Shown: piece after piece, positions 35,007 to 43,341 of the stretch
How positions within the stretch are numbered: position 1 is the stretch's first letter
Layout: every line of letters starts with the position of its first letter
Assembly: GCA_019638615.1 (NCBI GenBank)
Contig: JAHBTL010000001.1
Coordinates: forward strand, 412,003 to 476,002
From: Chitinophagaceae bacterium
Lineage (GTDB): Bacteria > Bacteroidota > Bacteroidia > Chitinophagales > Chitinophagaceae
Length of the DNA stretch: 64,000 nucleotides
Reading direction: 5' to 3'
Position numbers and translations under genes: made by a program
Notes under the pieces: model-generated
The model's input: only the letters and a program-made list of their open reading frames with translations
Told to the model about the DNA's origin: nothing
Databases searched by the model: none

Positions 35007-35426
35007 GTGAAAAAACTTTTTTTACTTTTTGGATTCATTAAATTTGCAGCCGTTGTTGCCAGTGCGCAGGAAATAGACAGAGGAGAGCGGATCAGATCAT
35101 TGGAAATCGGCTATATCACCAAACACGTTCAGCTGACTCCCGGGGAAGCTGAAAAATTTTGGCCTGTTTTCAATAAGTACAGGCAGGAGTTGAAAGCGGT
35201 GGCGGTTGATAACAGCATTAAAGAAGAGTTGGACAGGCAGCAGAAAGTTCTTGACATACGGAAAAAATACAAGAAGGATTTTACGGCAATTCTGAATGCT
35301 GACAGAGCTCAACAGGTATTTGAAGCCGAAGACAGGTTTAAGGTGCTGGTGAAAAAAGAGCTCCAGAAGCGGGCAAGAGCGCGGCAGGGAGGTGGAGATG
35401 CCGAAAAATCTGGAAATAACAAATGA
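35007..35426 (+). CDS. Small exported helical protein
   Basis: The start codon is GTG at 35007, followed by a clear signal peptide (KKLFLLFGFIKFAAVVASAQ). The mature part of about 119 residues is helical and charged, with LTPGEAEKFWPVFNKYRQEL resembling the LTxxQ/CpxP-like periplasmic sensor group. It ends in a Lys/Arg/Gly-rich tail. It follows the sigma/anti-sigma pair by 122 bp and may be a target or modulator of that system. A terminator follows. Confidence 0.75.
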   Translation: MKKLFLLFGFIKFAAVVASAQEIDRGERIRSLEIGYITKHVQLTPGEAEKFWPVFNKYRQELKAVAVDNSIKEELDRQQKVLDIRKKYKKDFTAILNADRAQQVFEAEDRFKVLVKKELQKRARARQGGGDAEKSGNNK

Positions 35427-35486
35427 TTTTTTAAATACGAAATAATTTACCTAATTTTAACTTGGTGTTTTTCATAGGTTAGCAAC

Positions 35487-35520
35487 GGCTGGCTCTTTCT
35501 AGGGCTGGCCTTATTTTTTT
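35487..35520 (+). terminator. Intrinsic terminator of the ECF sigma operon
   Basis: GGCTGGCTCT pairs with AGGGCTGGCC (three G-T wobbles) around a 4-base loop, followed by TTATTTTTTT. It is 60 bp after the exported protein's stop codon. Confidence 0.75.
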
Positions 35521-35535
35521 ATAGCACTTTCCTTC

Positions 35536-36726
35536 TTAATTCCCGGAATTTAGTACTGCAGGCCCACCTGGCTCATTCACATGTACAACGCTGTAATCTT
35601 TAATCACATTGTACAATGTGTCTCTTTCTACAGGTTTACGTTTTACCTGCTTTATAAGCGAAACAAGCTCTTCTGTTGTCATGGAAGGTTTTTGTTCTTC
35701 ACTTCCCGCCATTGAATAAATTTTGGTAGTATCGTCTATTGTTCCATCTATATCATTCACACCAAAAGAAAGAGTAAGCTGTGCATTTTGCCTGCCCAGC
35801 ATGGGCCAGTATGCTTTAAGGTGAGGAAAGTTGTCCATAAACAGCCGGGACACCGCATATACCTTCATATCTTCAATTACAGAAGATTCAGGCAGATGGC
35901 TCATTTCATTGTCCTGGTTGCGGAATTTAAGGGGGATGAAAGTATTGAAGCCCCCGGTTTTATCCTGCAGGTCACGTAGTCTTTTCATATGATCAACGCG
36001 GTGCCAGTATTGCTCTATATGTCCATAAAGCATGGTAGCATTGCTATGCATTCCCAGTTGATGAGCTACTTCATGAATGTGCAGCCAGCCTTCCGCATCT
36101 ACCTTATCATCGCATATCTGTCGGCGTATTTCAGGATGAAAAATTTCGGCACCGCCGCCGGGTAAAGAATCCAACCCTGCTTCCTGCATCAGTTTCATCC
36201 CTTCTTCCACAGATATTTTGGCTTTGCGAAACATATAGTCCAACTCCACGGGCGTATACCCTTTAATGTGCAAACCGGGACGATGCGCTTTTATTTTACG
36301 CATCAGCTCCATAAAGAAATGCATGTTCATTTTGGGATGCACTCCTCCTACAATATGCACTTCGGTAACCGGCGAGCCATCGTAACTCTTTACAATATGC
36401 ATCATCTGATCTGCGCTGAGTTCCCAACCTTCTTCGCGTTTTGCGTATAAACGGGAATAAGAACAAAACTTACAACTGAATACACACACATTCGTCGGTT
36501 CAATATGAAAATTCCGGTTGAAATAAGTGACGTCGCCATGCAATCTTTCACGAACCAGGTTGGCTAAAGCTCCCGCAAAAGGAAGACCGGCTTTTTCAAA
36601 TAGTAACACCCCGTCTTCTTCTGTGAGCCTTTCTTTATAAATCACTTTTTCGCCAATTTTGCGAAGCTCAGGCAGCAGAAAAGGGTTTTGCAACAATTTT
36701 TCTACAGATGTTTGCTTATTCTCCAT
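35536..36726 (-). CDS. mqnE: Aminofutalosine synthase MqnE
   Basis: This radical SAM enzyme joins SAM and 3-enolpyruvoyl-benzoate derivative to give aminofutalosine in the futalosine route to menaquinone. The cluster motif CxxxCxxC is C81, C85 and C88 (CVFSCKFCSY). EVHIVGGVHPKM and LDSLPGGGAEIFH are MqnE-typical, and the length of 396 residues fits. The start is the ATG at 36726 (MENKQTSVEKLL). MqnE and MqnC are similar; the HPKMN and GGGAEIF segments favour MqnE. No other mqn gene is in the window. Confidence 0.9.
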   Translation of the reverse strand: MENKQTSVEKLLQNPFLLPELRKIGEKVIYKERLTEEDGVLLFEKAGLPFAGALANLVRERLHGDVTYFNRNFHIEPTNVCVFSCKFCSYSRLYAKREEGWELSADQMMHIVKSYDGSPVTEVHIVGGVHPKMNMHFFMELMRKIKAHRPGLHIKGYTPVELDYMFRKAKISVEEGMKLMQEAGLDSLPGGGAEIFHPEIRRQICDDKVDAEGWLHIHEVAHQLGMHSNATMLYGHIEQYWHRVDHMKRLRDLQDKTGGFNTFIPLKFRNQDNEMSHLPESSVIEDMKVYAVSRLFMDNFPHLKAYWPMLGRQNAQLTLSFGVNDIDGTIDDTTKIYSMAGSEEQKPSMTTEELVSLIKQVKRKPVERDTLYNVIKDYSVVHVNEPGGPAVLNSGN

Positions 36727-36823
36727 TGATCTTTCCTTTAAACCGGTATAATATGCAAAGATATACCCTGCGGGGAGAATACGCATCATTAAGACAAGGT
36801 AAAAGCATCGGGCAAATCACTTC

Positions 36824-37972
36824 TCATCGTCCCGATTTGTTCCAGTATATTTTTACATTTTTAGTTGCCCTTCCCGCAGCTACAATATCAGGTTTGCCAT
36901 CGCCATTCATATCCATTACCTGCAGGTCTTCGCAGGCCATGCCGTTTTCGTCTATCCATTGCTGTTGCCAGCTTGCGCCGGAAGCGTCTGTGGGCGTATA
37001 CAGTTTCACGCCAACTTTGCCGTCTTTATTGGGGCTTCTCCAGCCGGACACCAGTTGATCACGTCCAACACCTGAAAAGTCTCCTGTGGCCAGGGCATGT
37101 CCTTCTTTTACATTGTCATCTAACAATATCCGCTCATTTTTCCCATTATCAGTATACACCACTATTTCCTGTCCATGCATCGGCTCCACCGTAGCGATAA
37201 AATCAGCAGCGCTGCTCAATTTGCCCACGCGTACCTCACCGGCGCCTCTGATACCCGGCAAGGACAATAAAACTGCTTTTTTAGCTGAAAGGTTTTTATC
37301 GATCAACTTAACACCTTCCTTAGACGCCATATACAGCCCCTTTCTGGATGAAGCGACCGGGATATCAAAATTATGTGTAAGGTGCAGGCTGCTGTCTATC
37401 AAATGCAGCTTCCACTGCGCCAGTACATCTTTGGGAAACTCATACGCAAAAAATTGAACGCCCGCTCCGTTACCGCCCTGGTTACCCCTTCCATGCAAGG
37501 GAAGCACAGCCAGGTAATATTTACCATTTTCGGCCTGCATCCACCGCATACGGTGTGTAGTGGGCTCGTGGTGCAACTGTACCGGCTTCCACAGTTGTGT
37601 AGGATCTGCGGGACGAACGAGGTAAAATACCGCCCCTGATTGCTGGTCGTTCCCTGTTTCCGAAGGGTTCCATTGTGCTCCTACGGCCACTTCTACTTTC
37701 CCATCCCCGTTTATATCCTTCGCGGCAATGCATACATTGTCGTGCTCTGTAAGATTTTCTGCCATTACAAACTTCTTCCAGTCGCCATTGCGATACCATA
37801 CAAACTGTTTTTTATCTGCTAAAAGAATATCCGGTTTGCCATCCCCATCCACATCTCCCAAAGCCAGGCCATAGCCAATGGAAATATTATTATCGATAAC
37901 CTGCTCTTCAAATACAGGTTGCGCAGAAAAAAACAACGGCAGAAGCAAATGAAAAAATACATAAGAGGGCAT
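36824..37972 (-). CDS. Secreted FG-GAP/VCBS repeat protein
   Basis: Starting at the ATG at 37972, the 382-residue product has a signal peptide (YVFFHLLLPLFFSAQ) and a beta-propeller of FG-GAP repeats with calcium-binding loops DVDGDGKPDI, DINGDGKVEV and DMNGDGKPDI. Such proteins are exported and bind other proteins or glycans; they are not themselves known enzymes. It has the same architecture as the protein at 52228-53427. It precedes mqnE by about 97 bp, probably without functional link. Confidence 0.85.
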   Translation of the reverse strand: MPSYVFFHLLLPLFFSAQPVFEEQVIDNNISIGYGLALGDVDGDGKPDILLADKKQFVWYRNGDWKKFVMAENLTEHDNVCIAAKDINGDGKVEVAVGAQWNPSETGNDQQSGAVFYLVRPADPTQLWKPVQLHHEPTTHRMRWMQAENGKYYLAVLPLHGRGNQGGNGAGVQFFAYEFPKDVLAQWKLHLIDSSLHLTHNFDIPVASSRKGLYMASKEGVKLIDKNLSAKKAVLLSLPGIRGAGEVRVGKLSSAADFIATVEPMHGQEIVVYTDNGKNERILLDDNVKEGHALATGDFSGVGRDQLVSGWRSPNKDGKVGVKLYTPTDASGASWQQQWIDENGMACEDLQVMDMNGDGKPDIVAAGRATKNVKIYWNKSGR

Positions 37973-38383
37973 AACAGTATTTTTACCAAACAAATATAAT
38001 ACTTCAGCAGCATTTAGTGTAGAAGGGTACATTCCAAATTATCGTTCCATATACAGCTTTCCTGTCGGTAAGACATCATAGCCGTCAACAGAAGAGACAG
38101 ATAAAAAAGAATCGGCTATTACTGCCTCATAGAGGCAGCCCGTTTGTAACAAGCCAGCCTCCATCACCTTTGCACCATAGGTGCTACCCTACCCTTTTTT
38201 TCGGGGGGCGGGTTAATGCAAAAAACAAAAGCTTGATTTTCAATCTTTTCCCCCGGATGTCATTATAACCGAACCAACACGACCACTATAATAAATCACT
38301 CTTTTGAGAGGGAGAACTGCTCTCTCCGAAGGTAAATTGACGGGCATTTGTACTCATGCTCATCTTTTGCACCACTGCCTAAC

Positions 38384-38448
38384 AGATTTCTCACCCGCCA
38401 CGACGATGCCTTTAATCCAATACAACTTGTGGGCGGGATCGAAATGAC
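38384..38448 (-). repeat. Dispersed element GTCATTTCGA ... GAGAAATCT, reverse copy
   Basis: Read on the minus strand it begins GTCATTTCGA (38448-38439) and ends GAGAAATCT (38392-38384), matching the ends of the copy at 5341-5400. The interior differs. Confidence 0.5.
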
Positions 38449-38719
38449 GACGGAGGTTGGCGGTTGATTGGCATATGCTTCTATGCGAAAAACTGAACTT
38501 TTCTACAGGCGTGTGTCGACACAAGACTGCGACAAAGCCTTGGGACTGACAAAAAAGATCTTCATTGCGATCCGCCCCCCGAACATTCGGGGAGAAGCAA
38601 TCTCTAACACATACATTCATATCATTCAATGAGATTGCTTTCCCGCCACAGGACGGGACAAAGACTTTCAACGACCTTTTTGGTCAACCCCAAAGAATAA
38701 CCTGTTTTTTTGATCTGAA

Positions 38720-38737
38720 TTTAATCATTTGATTAAA
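38720..38737. promoter_or_regulatory. Predicted TetR operator O1
   Basis: TTTAATCA-TT-TGATTAAA is a perfect palindrome 61 bp upstream of the tetR ATG. Sixteen of its bases recur, in reverse orientation, just before the tolC gene at 39505-39520. The shared palindrome at both promoters strongly suggests autoregulation by the TetR protein between them. Confidence 0.75.
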
Positions 38738-38798
38738 ATATTTGATTGAATTTAAAAAAAAATTTTACTTTTACCCTGTAAAAGCAGAATGGAGCTAT

Positions 38799-39437
38799 AT
38801 GAAGAAAGCAAAAGAGCCAAAGGAAAAAGATATTACTACCGAAGGCAAAATAAAAGAAGCAGCCCGTACAGTGTTTCATAAAAAGGGGTATGCTGCCACC
38901 CGCACAAGAGATATAGCTGAAGAGGCCGGTATCAACCTGGCATTGCTGAACTATTATTTTCGAAGCAAGGAAAAGCTGTTTCATATTATCATGACGGAAA
39001 CCTTATCGGGCTTTATGCAACATATGGTAGTGGTGCTAAATGATGAAAAAACGACACTTGAAAAGAAAGTGGAATTAATTGCTGCCAGTTATATAGACCT
39101 GCTGTTAAGAGCGCCTGAAGTACCGGTTTTTATTTTGAGTGAGATCAGGAACAACCCCGCCATTTTAATGGAAAAGATCCCTGTAAAACAGTTGATGTTC
39201 CATTCCGTATTCTTTAAGCAGCACCAAAAAGCTGTGACAGACGGTAGGATCAAAGAGCCCAGCCCCTTGCATTTCCTGATGAATTTGATCGGGTTGATCG
39301 TCTTTCCTTTTGTGGCAAGTCCTATGCTAAAAAAAATCGGGAGCATAAAAGACAAAGATTTCAACCAGTTAATGCAGGAGCGTAAAAAGCTTATTCCTGT
39401 TTGGATAAAAGCTATAATGAAGGCAAATGCTAAATAG
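38799..39437 (+). CDS. TetR family regulator of the efflux operon (CecR/YbiH-like)
   Basis: The ATG at 38799 gives 212 residues. The N-terminal helix-turn-helix domain reads TRDIAEEAGINLALLNYYFRS, followed by SKEKLFHIIM, and the C-terminal ligand-binding domain is TetR-like. The gene order tetR, tolC, hlyD, ABC, ABC, permease, permease matches the E. coli ybiH-ybhGFSR locus, where the regulator controls drug efflux. The identical palindrome upstream of tetR and tolC is its likely operator. Ligand unknown. Confidence 0.9.
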   Translation: MKKAKEPKEKDITTEGKIKEAARTVFHKKGYAATRTRDIAEEAGINLALLNYYFRSKEKLFHIIMTETLSGFMQHMVVVLNDEKTTLEKKVELIAASYIDLLLRAPEVPVFILSEIRNNPAILMEKIPVKQLMFHSVFFKQHQKAVTDGRIKEPSPLHFLMNLIGLIVFPFVASPMLKKIGSIKDKDFNQLMQERKKLIPVWIKAIMKANAK

Positions 39438-39438
39438 G

Positions 39439-39497
39439 CAATTGACAATTGACAGTTGACAATGAACTGCCAATTGTCAATCATCAACCGTCCATTA
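39439..39497. repeat. Heptad array, TTGACAA class
   Basis: ATTGACA, ATTGACA, GTTGACA and then reverse-sense AATTGTC, AATCATC and AACCGTC units follow in 7-base steps, so the array can fold as an imperfect hairpin. It fills the gap between the tetR stop and the tolC operator. Confidence 0.8.
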
Positions 39498-39504
39498 GTA
39501 ATAC

Positions 39505-39520
39505 TAATCAAATGATTAAA
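39505..39520. promoter_or_regulatory. Predicted TetR operator O2
   Basis: TAATCA-AA-TGATTAAA is the reverse complement of bases in operator O1. It ends 16 bp before the tolC ATG, a position where bound repressor would block transcription initiation or early elongation. Confidence 0.75.
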
Positions 39521-39536
39521 ACAAAAGATAAATAAG

Positions 39537-40805
39537 ATGATCAGGAAAATAGTTGGGGTAGCCGGCCTGGGGTTATTGTCCTTTAGCCTGGCTGCCGGAC
39601 AATCACTTACGCTGGAAGGATGTTACCGGTTGGCAAAGGCAAACTACCCGGCTATCAAAAAAATGGATCTGATTGCCAAAACCAGCGTATACGATATCCA
39701 GAATGCCTATAAAAAATTCATTCCACAGGTAAGCTTTTCAGGGCAGGCTACTTACCAGTCGCAAACGGTAAGCTTTTCGGATGCTATGGGTTCCCTGCCT
39801 CCGGGAATAACACTTCCTTCCATCAGCAAAGACCAGTACAAAATACAGGGCGAAATCACCCAGCTTTTGTATGATGGTGGCAGCACCCTGAATCAAAAAA
39901 AACTGATCAATGCCGGCAGGGAATTGCAGGAGCAAAACCTTGAAACCAGTTTATATGCCATCAACAGCAGGATCAATACAATATTTTTCTCAGTATTGCT
40001 GATGGATGCCCAGTTGAAACAAAATGAGCTGAACAAAACGAACCTGCAAACACAGGTGCAGAAAACCGAAGCCGCCCTTGAAAACGGGGTGGCTTTCAGG
40101 AGCAGCCTCGATGAACTGAAGGCGGAGATCGTGAATATAGAGATGTCAGGCACGGAATACAGGGCCAACCGCACTGCGTACCTGAAAGTGCTCTCCCTGT
40201 TTATTGGTAAGGAATTATCAGATGCTGCACAGCTGTCAATGCCTCCAACCGCTGTTATGGATACCTCCATTAACAGGCCGGAGCTGAAAGCTTTAGATCT
40301 CCAGCGATCTGTTTACGATGTGCAGAAAAGGGAGCTGCGATCGGGTTATCTGCCTCAGGTAAGCGCTTTTTTCCAGGGAGCCTATGGCAGGCCAACACTC
40401 AATATCGTAGAGAACAAATTCGGACCCTGGTATATAACAGGCGTAAGATTCAACTGGTCGTTAGGCAGTCTTTACAGCTTGTCAAATAAAAAAAATACGC
40501 TTACGCTCAATCAGCAATCGGTAGATGCCGACAGGGAGACGTTTTTATTCAACACCCGGCTCGACCTGGCCCAACAGGACGAGCAGGTAAAAAAATACAC
40601 AGACCTGATTCAACAGGATGAAGAAGCCATTGCTTTGCGCGCATCGGTAACAAGATCGGCTGAAGCCCAGTTAAGCAATGGCGTGATCACAACACACGAG
40701 TATATTCAAAAAGTGAATGCGGAACATCTTGCACGGCAAAACAAGATATTGCATGAGATACAGTTGTTGCAGGCCATGTACAACAAGAGGTTCTTGTTAA
40801 ATTGA
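39537..40805 (+). CDS. TolC-family outer membrane efflux protein
   Basis: This 422-residue protein has a signal peptide ending AAGQ and the TolC coiled-coil/barrel repeats (SLTLEGCYRLAKANYPAIKK, NQKKLINAGRELQEQNLE, TRSAEAQLSNGVITTHEYIQ). It forms the outer membrane duct of the export system. The stop TGA lies inside the TTGACAG unit of the following heptad array, so the repeat sets the C-terminus (RFLLN). First gene after operator O2. Confidence 0.92.
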   Translation: MIRKIVGVAGLGLLSFSLAAGQSLTLEGCYRLAKANYPAIKKMDLIAKTSVYDIQNAYKKFIPQVSFSGQATYQSQTVSFSDAMGSLPPGITLPSISKDQYKIQGEITQLLYDGGSTLNQKKLINAGRELQEQNLETSLYAINSRINTIFFSVLLMDAQLKQNELNKTNLQTQVQKTEAALENGVAFRSSLDELKAEIVNIEMSGTEYRANRTAYLKVLSLFIGKELSDAAQLSMPPTAVMDTSINRPELKALDLQRSVYDVQKRELRSGYLPQVSAFFQGAYGRPTLNIVENKFGPWYITGVRFNWSLGSLYSLSNKKNTLTLNQQSVDADRETFLFNTRLDLAQQDEQVKKYTDLIQQDEEAIALRASVTRSAEAQLSNGVITTHEYIQKVNAEHLARQNKILHEIQLLQAMYNKRFLLN

Positions 40806-40869
40806 CAGTGGACAGTGGAGAATTGAGGATTGAAATCACCGTCAATTGTCAACTGTCAATTGTCAACTA
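40801..40869. repeat. Heptad array, TTGACAG/GTCAATT class
   Basis: Forward units (ATTGACA, GTGGACA, GTGGAGA, ATTGAGG) change to reverse-sense units (GTCAATT, GTCAACT) with 7-base spacing. The array overlaps the tolC stop codon and ends about 12 bp before the HlyD gene. Confidence 0.8.
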
Positions 40870-40881
40870 ATATAAGCAGTT

Positions 40882-41811
40882 ATGAAAAAAATTTTAGTAT
40901 CCATTTCAGCGACATTGCTATTAAATGCCTGCACACCCAAAAATGACTTTGATGCGTCGGGAAACTTTGAAGCAGACGAAGTAATTGTATCGGCCCAGCA
41001 AAGCGGTGTATTGCTATCTTACCATGTTAAAGAAGGGACGCAGCTAAAAGCAGGAGATCATGTCGGGCAGATTGATGTGCGGGTAATGGAGCTGCAAAAG
41101 CAGCAGACAGAAGCAAGCATTGCAGCCTTACATCAAAAAACGATCAACCCAAACGACCAGGCAGAGCTCGTGAGCCGTCAGCTTGAAGTGCAGAAAGCCC
41201 AGTTGGAACAGCAGTTGAGGGAAAGAACACGTACGGAAAACCTGGTAAAAGCAGATGCCGCCACACGCAAACAACTGGATGATATCAACGCATCCATCGA
41301 GCAGCTACAAAAACAAATTGCGGTAACGCAGCAGCAGTTAAAATTAAATACGTACAACACCCATACGCAAAACCGCAGCATATTAAGTGAAAAAGCGCCT
41401 ATGGAAAAAGCGGCAGAACAGTTGCAGGAGCAAATCAACAAAGGACAGATCATAAATCCAACTACCGGAACCGTATTGATAAATTACGCTTTGCAGGGGG
41501 AAATGCAGGTAACAGGCAAGCCGCTATATAAAATTGCCAACACCGATACGCTTGATTTGAGAGCCTATATTACCGGAACACAATTGCCCCAAATCAAGAC
41601 AGGTCAGCAGGTAAAAGTGAGAATTGATAATGGCAAAGACAGCTACAGGGAGTACCCCGGAACGATTACCTGGATCTCGGACAAATCTGAATTTTCTCCT
41701 AAAACCATTCAAACCAAAGACGAAAGGGCCAACCTTGTGTATGCCATTAAGGTGAGTGTAAAAAACGATGGTTATCTGAAAATAGGAATGTATGGAGAGG
41801 TTTTGTTTTAG
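40882..41811 (+). CDS. HlyD-family periplasmic adaptor lipoprotein (YbhG-like)
   Basis: The 309-residue protein has a lipobox LLNAC with Cys17, so it is lipid-anchored to the inner membrane. The biotinyl-lipoyl-like domain is split around a coiled coil (VSAQQSGVLLSYHVKEGTQLKAGD and INPTTGTVLINYALQGEMQV), with hairpin helices between about residues 70 and 180. The adaptor bridges the ABC pump and the TolC duct. Its stop codon abuts another heptad array. Confidence 0.92.
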   Translation: MKKILVSISATLLLNACTPKNDFDASGNFEADEVIVSAQQSGVLLSYHVKEGTQLKAGDHVGQIDVRVMELQKQQTEASIAALHQKTINPNDQAELVSRQLEVQKAQLEQQLRERTRTENLVKADAATRKQLDDINASIEQLQKQIAVTQQQLKLNTYNTHTQNRSILSEKAPMEKAAEQLQEQINKGQIINPTTGTVLINYALQGEMQVTGKPLYKIANTDTLDLRAYITGTQLPQIKTGQQVKVRIDNGKDSYREYPGTITWISDKSEFSPKTIQTKDERANLVYAIKVSVKNDGYLKIGMYGEVLF

Positions 41812-41833
41812 TTGACAGTTGACAATTGAGAAT
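41811..41833. repeat. Short heptad array, TTGACAG class
   Basis: GTTGACA, GTTGACA and ATTGAGA units follow the HlyD stop codon directly and lead into the first four-helix-bundle gene remnant. Confidence 0.7.
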
Positions 41834-41887
41834 GAAACGCCAGTCATCAAACCTTCAAATTATTCGTTAACCAATAAAATAAACTTT

Positions 41888-42112
41888 ATGAAAAACGTTG
41901 TTGCCGGTAAAAGCTACGCTTTTGCCATACGGATTGTGAATTTGTATAAGCATCTTTCTAATGATAAAAAGGAGTTTGTTCTGTCAAAGCAGCTATTAAA
42001 AAGTGGAACTGCAATAGGTGCATTGATCAAAGAAGCTGAACATGCGCAATCAAAGGCGGATTTTTTGAACAAAATGAATGCGGCGCTTAAAGAAGCCAAC
42101 GAAACTGAATAA
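41888..42112 (+). pseudogene. Truncated four-helix-bundle (S23/IVP-type) gene, copy 1
   Basis: The 74-residue product KSYAFAIRIVNLYKHL ... SKQLLKSGTAIGALIKEAEHAQSKADF ... ALKEANETE matches the four-helix-bundle family first known from rRNA intervening sequences and related to the Avd protein. Family members normally continue with YWL and a further 35-45 residues. Here the frame stops exactly after ANETE, where TTGACA-type heptads begin. The missing fourth helix makes function doubtful. The gene interrupts an efflux operon and is followed by a second, shorter copy. Confidence 0.75.
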
Positions 42113-42152
42113 TGGACAATGGACAGTGGAGAATGGGCAGTTGACAATGAAA
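42111..42152. repeat. Heptad array between the two helix-bundle copies
   Basis: Units ATGGACA, ATGGACA, GTGGAGA, ATGGGCA and GTTGACA follow in 7-base steps. The left end replaces the 3' part of copy 1. Confidence 0.75.
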
Positions 42153-42202
42153 TACCAATTATCAAACCTTCAAATTATTCGTTAATCAATAAAAGAAACT
42201 TT

Positions 42203-42310
42203 ATGAAAAACATTGTTGCCGGTAAAACCTATGCTTTTGCCATACGTATTGTGGATTTGTATAAGCATCTTTCCAATGATAAAAACTTTGTTTTGTCAAA
42301 AAAATATTAA
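42203..42310 (+). pseudogene. Four-helix-bundle gene remnant, copy 2
   Basis: The first 30 residues (KNIVAGKTYAFAIRIVDLY and following) match copy 1, and so do about 40 bases upstream of the ATG. After LSNDKNFVLSK the frame ends at KKY, where sequence changes to heptad repeats. The 35-residue product can hold only the first helix. With copy 1 it forms a tandem direct repeat of about 300 bp. Confidence 0.75.
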
Positions 42311-42429
42311 ATAATTGATAGTGGAGAATGGACGGTGATTTTGATCTCTGATTATTGATTTCTGATTTGAAATTTGAGATAACTATAAACTATCAACTGT
42401 CAATCGTCAACTATCAATTGTCAACTAAT
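42311..42429. repeat. Composite heptad array, four unit classes
   Basis: Units pass in phase from ATGGACG type through TGATCTC, TGATTAT, TGATTTC and TGATTTG to AAATTTG, then TATAAAC and TATCAAC, then TGTCAAT, CGTCAAC and TGTCAAC. The 7-base step is kept across class changes. It ends at the ABC ATPase ATG. Confidence 0.8.
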
Positions 42430-43341
42430 ATGAGCTCAGTTCGGGTAAAAAATATAATCAAAACCTACGGGGAGGTAAAAGCAGTTGACAATGTTTCTTT
42501 TGAAGTGCAGAAAGGTGAATTGTTTGGACTGATTGGTCCGGATGGTGCGGGTAAAACATCCATATTCCGTATCCTCACCACCTTATTGCTGGCAGACAGC
42601 GGAACAGCTACGGTGGATGGCTATGACGTGGTAAAAGATTACCAGGCTATCCGCAACAGGGTAGGTTATATGCCCGGGCGATTTTCGTTGTACCAGGACC
42701 TGACCGTAAAAGAAAACCTGACATTTTTTGCAACCGTATTCGGTACCAGCATCGAAGAAAATTACGCGCTGATTAAAGATATATACGAACAGATCAGACC
42801 TTTTAACAATCGAAGGGCAGGTAAGCTTTCCGGGGGCATGAAGCAGAAGCTGGCCTTGTGTTGCGCCCTGATCCATAAGCCTGCTATTTTGTTCCTGGAC
42901 GAACCCACCACTGGTGTAGATGTGGTTTCGCGCAAAGAATTTTGGGACATGCTGAACCAATTGAAAAAACAGGGCATTACCATTGTAGTATCAACACCCT
43001 ATATGGACGAAGCCATGCTTTGCGACCGTATCGCCTTGATACAGAATGGCAGCATTATGTCGATCAATACACCGGATCATATTGTACAAAGCTTTCCCAA
43101 ACCATTATTTGCAGCTAAAGCCGATAATATTTACAGGCTGTTGCAGGATCTGCGCGCCGATACCGAAGTAGAAAGTTGCTACGCTTTTGGAGAATACCTG
43201 CATCTTACACTCAGGGTCAAAGATGGCAACGAGCACACTATATCAGCAATAGCAGCCAAATACAATCCCGGGGGATTTGAAGTAAAAAGAATAGCTCCGG
43301 CTATCGAAGACTGTTTTATTGAATTAATGGGCAATGAATAG
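42430..43341 (+). CDS. ABC transporter ATPase (YbhF N-terminal half-like)
   Basis: The ATG at 42430 follows the heptad array directly and gives 303 residues. Walker A is GPDGAGKTS, the signature LSGGMKQKLALC, Walker B AILFLDEPTTGVD. E. coli YbhF is a fusion of two such domains; here they are separate genes. This canonical half should hydrolyse ATP. Its partners are the next ATPase and the two permeases. Confidence 0.93.
   Translation: MSSVRVKNIIKTYGEVKAVDNVSFEVQKGELFGLIGPDGAGKTSIFRILTTLLLADSGTATVDGYDVVKDYQAIRNRVGYMPGRFSLYQDLTVKENLTFFATVFGTSIEENYALIKDIYEQIRPFNNRRAGKLSGGMKQKLALCCALIHKPAILFLDEPTTGVDVVSRKEFWDMLNQLKKQGITIVVSTPYMDEAMLCDRIALIQNGSIMSINTPDHIVQSFPKPLFAAKADNIYRLLQDLRADTEVESCYAFGEYLHLTLRVKDGNEHTISAIAAKYNPGGFEVKRIAPAIEDCFIELMGNE

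Larger units (their letters stand above)
37973..38798. other. Repeat-rich intergenic region upstream of tetR
   Basis: This gap of over 800 bp holds no credible gene. It contains a reverse copy of the dispersed GTCATTTCGA element (38384-38448), a 10-bp inverted pair AAGCAATCTC/GAGATTGCTT (38595-38604 and 38631-38640) next to GC-rich hairpin sequence, and the TetR operator at 38720-38737. Confidence 0.6.

Noticed and set aside
41888-42310. Diversity-generating retroelement, suggested by the Avd-like fold
   Set aside because: No reverse transcriptase, template repeat or variable target gene is present.
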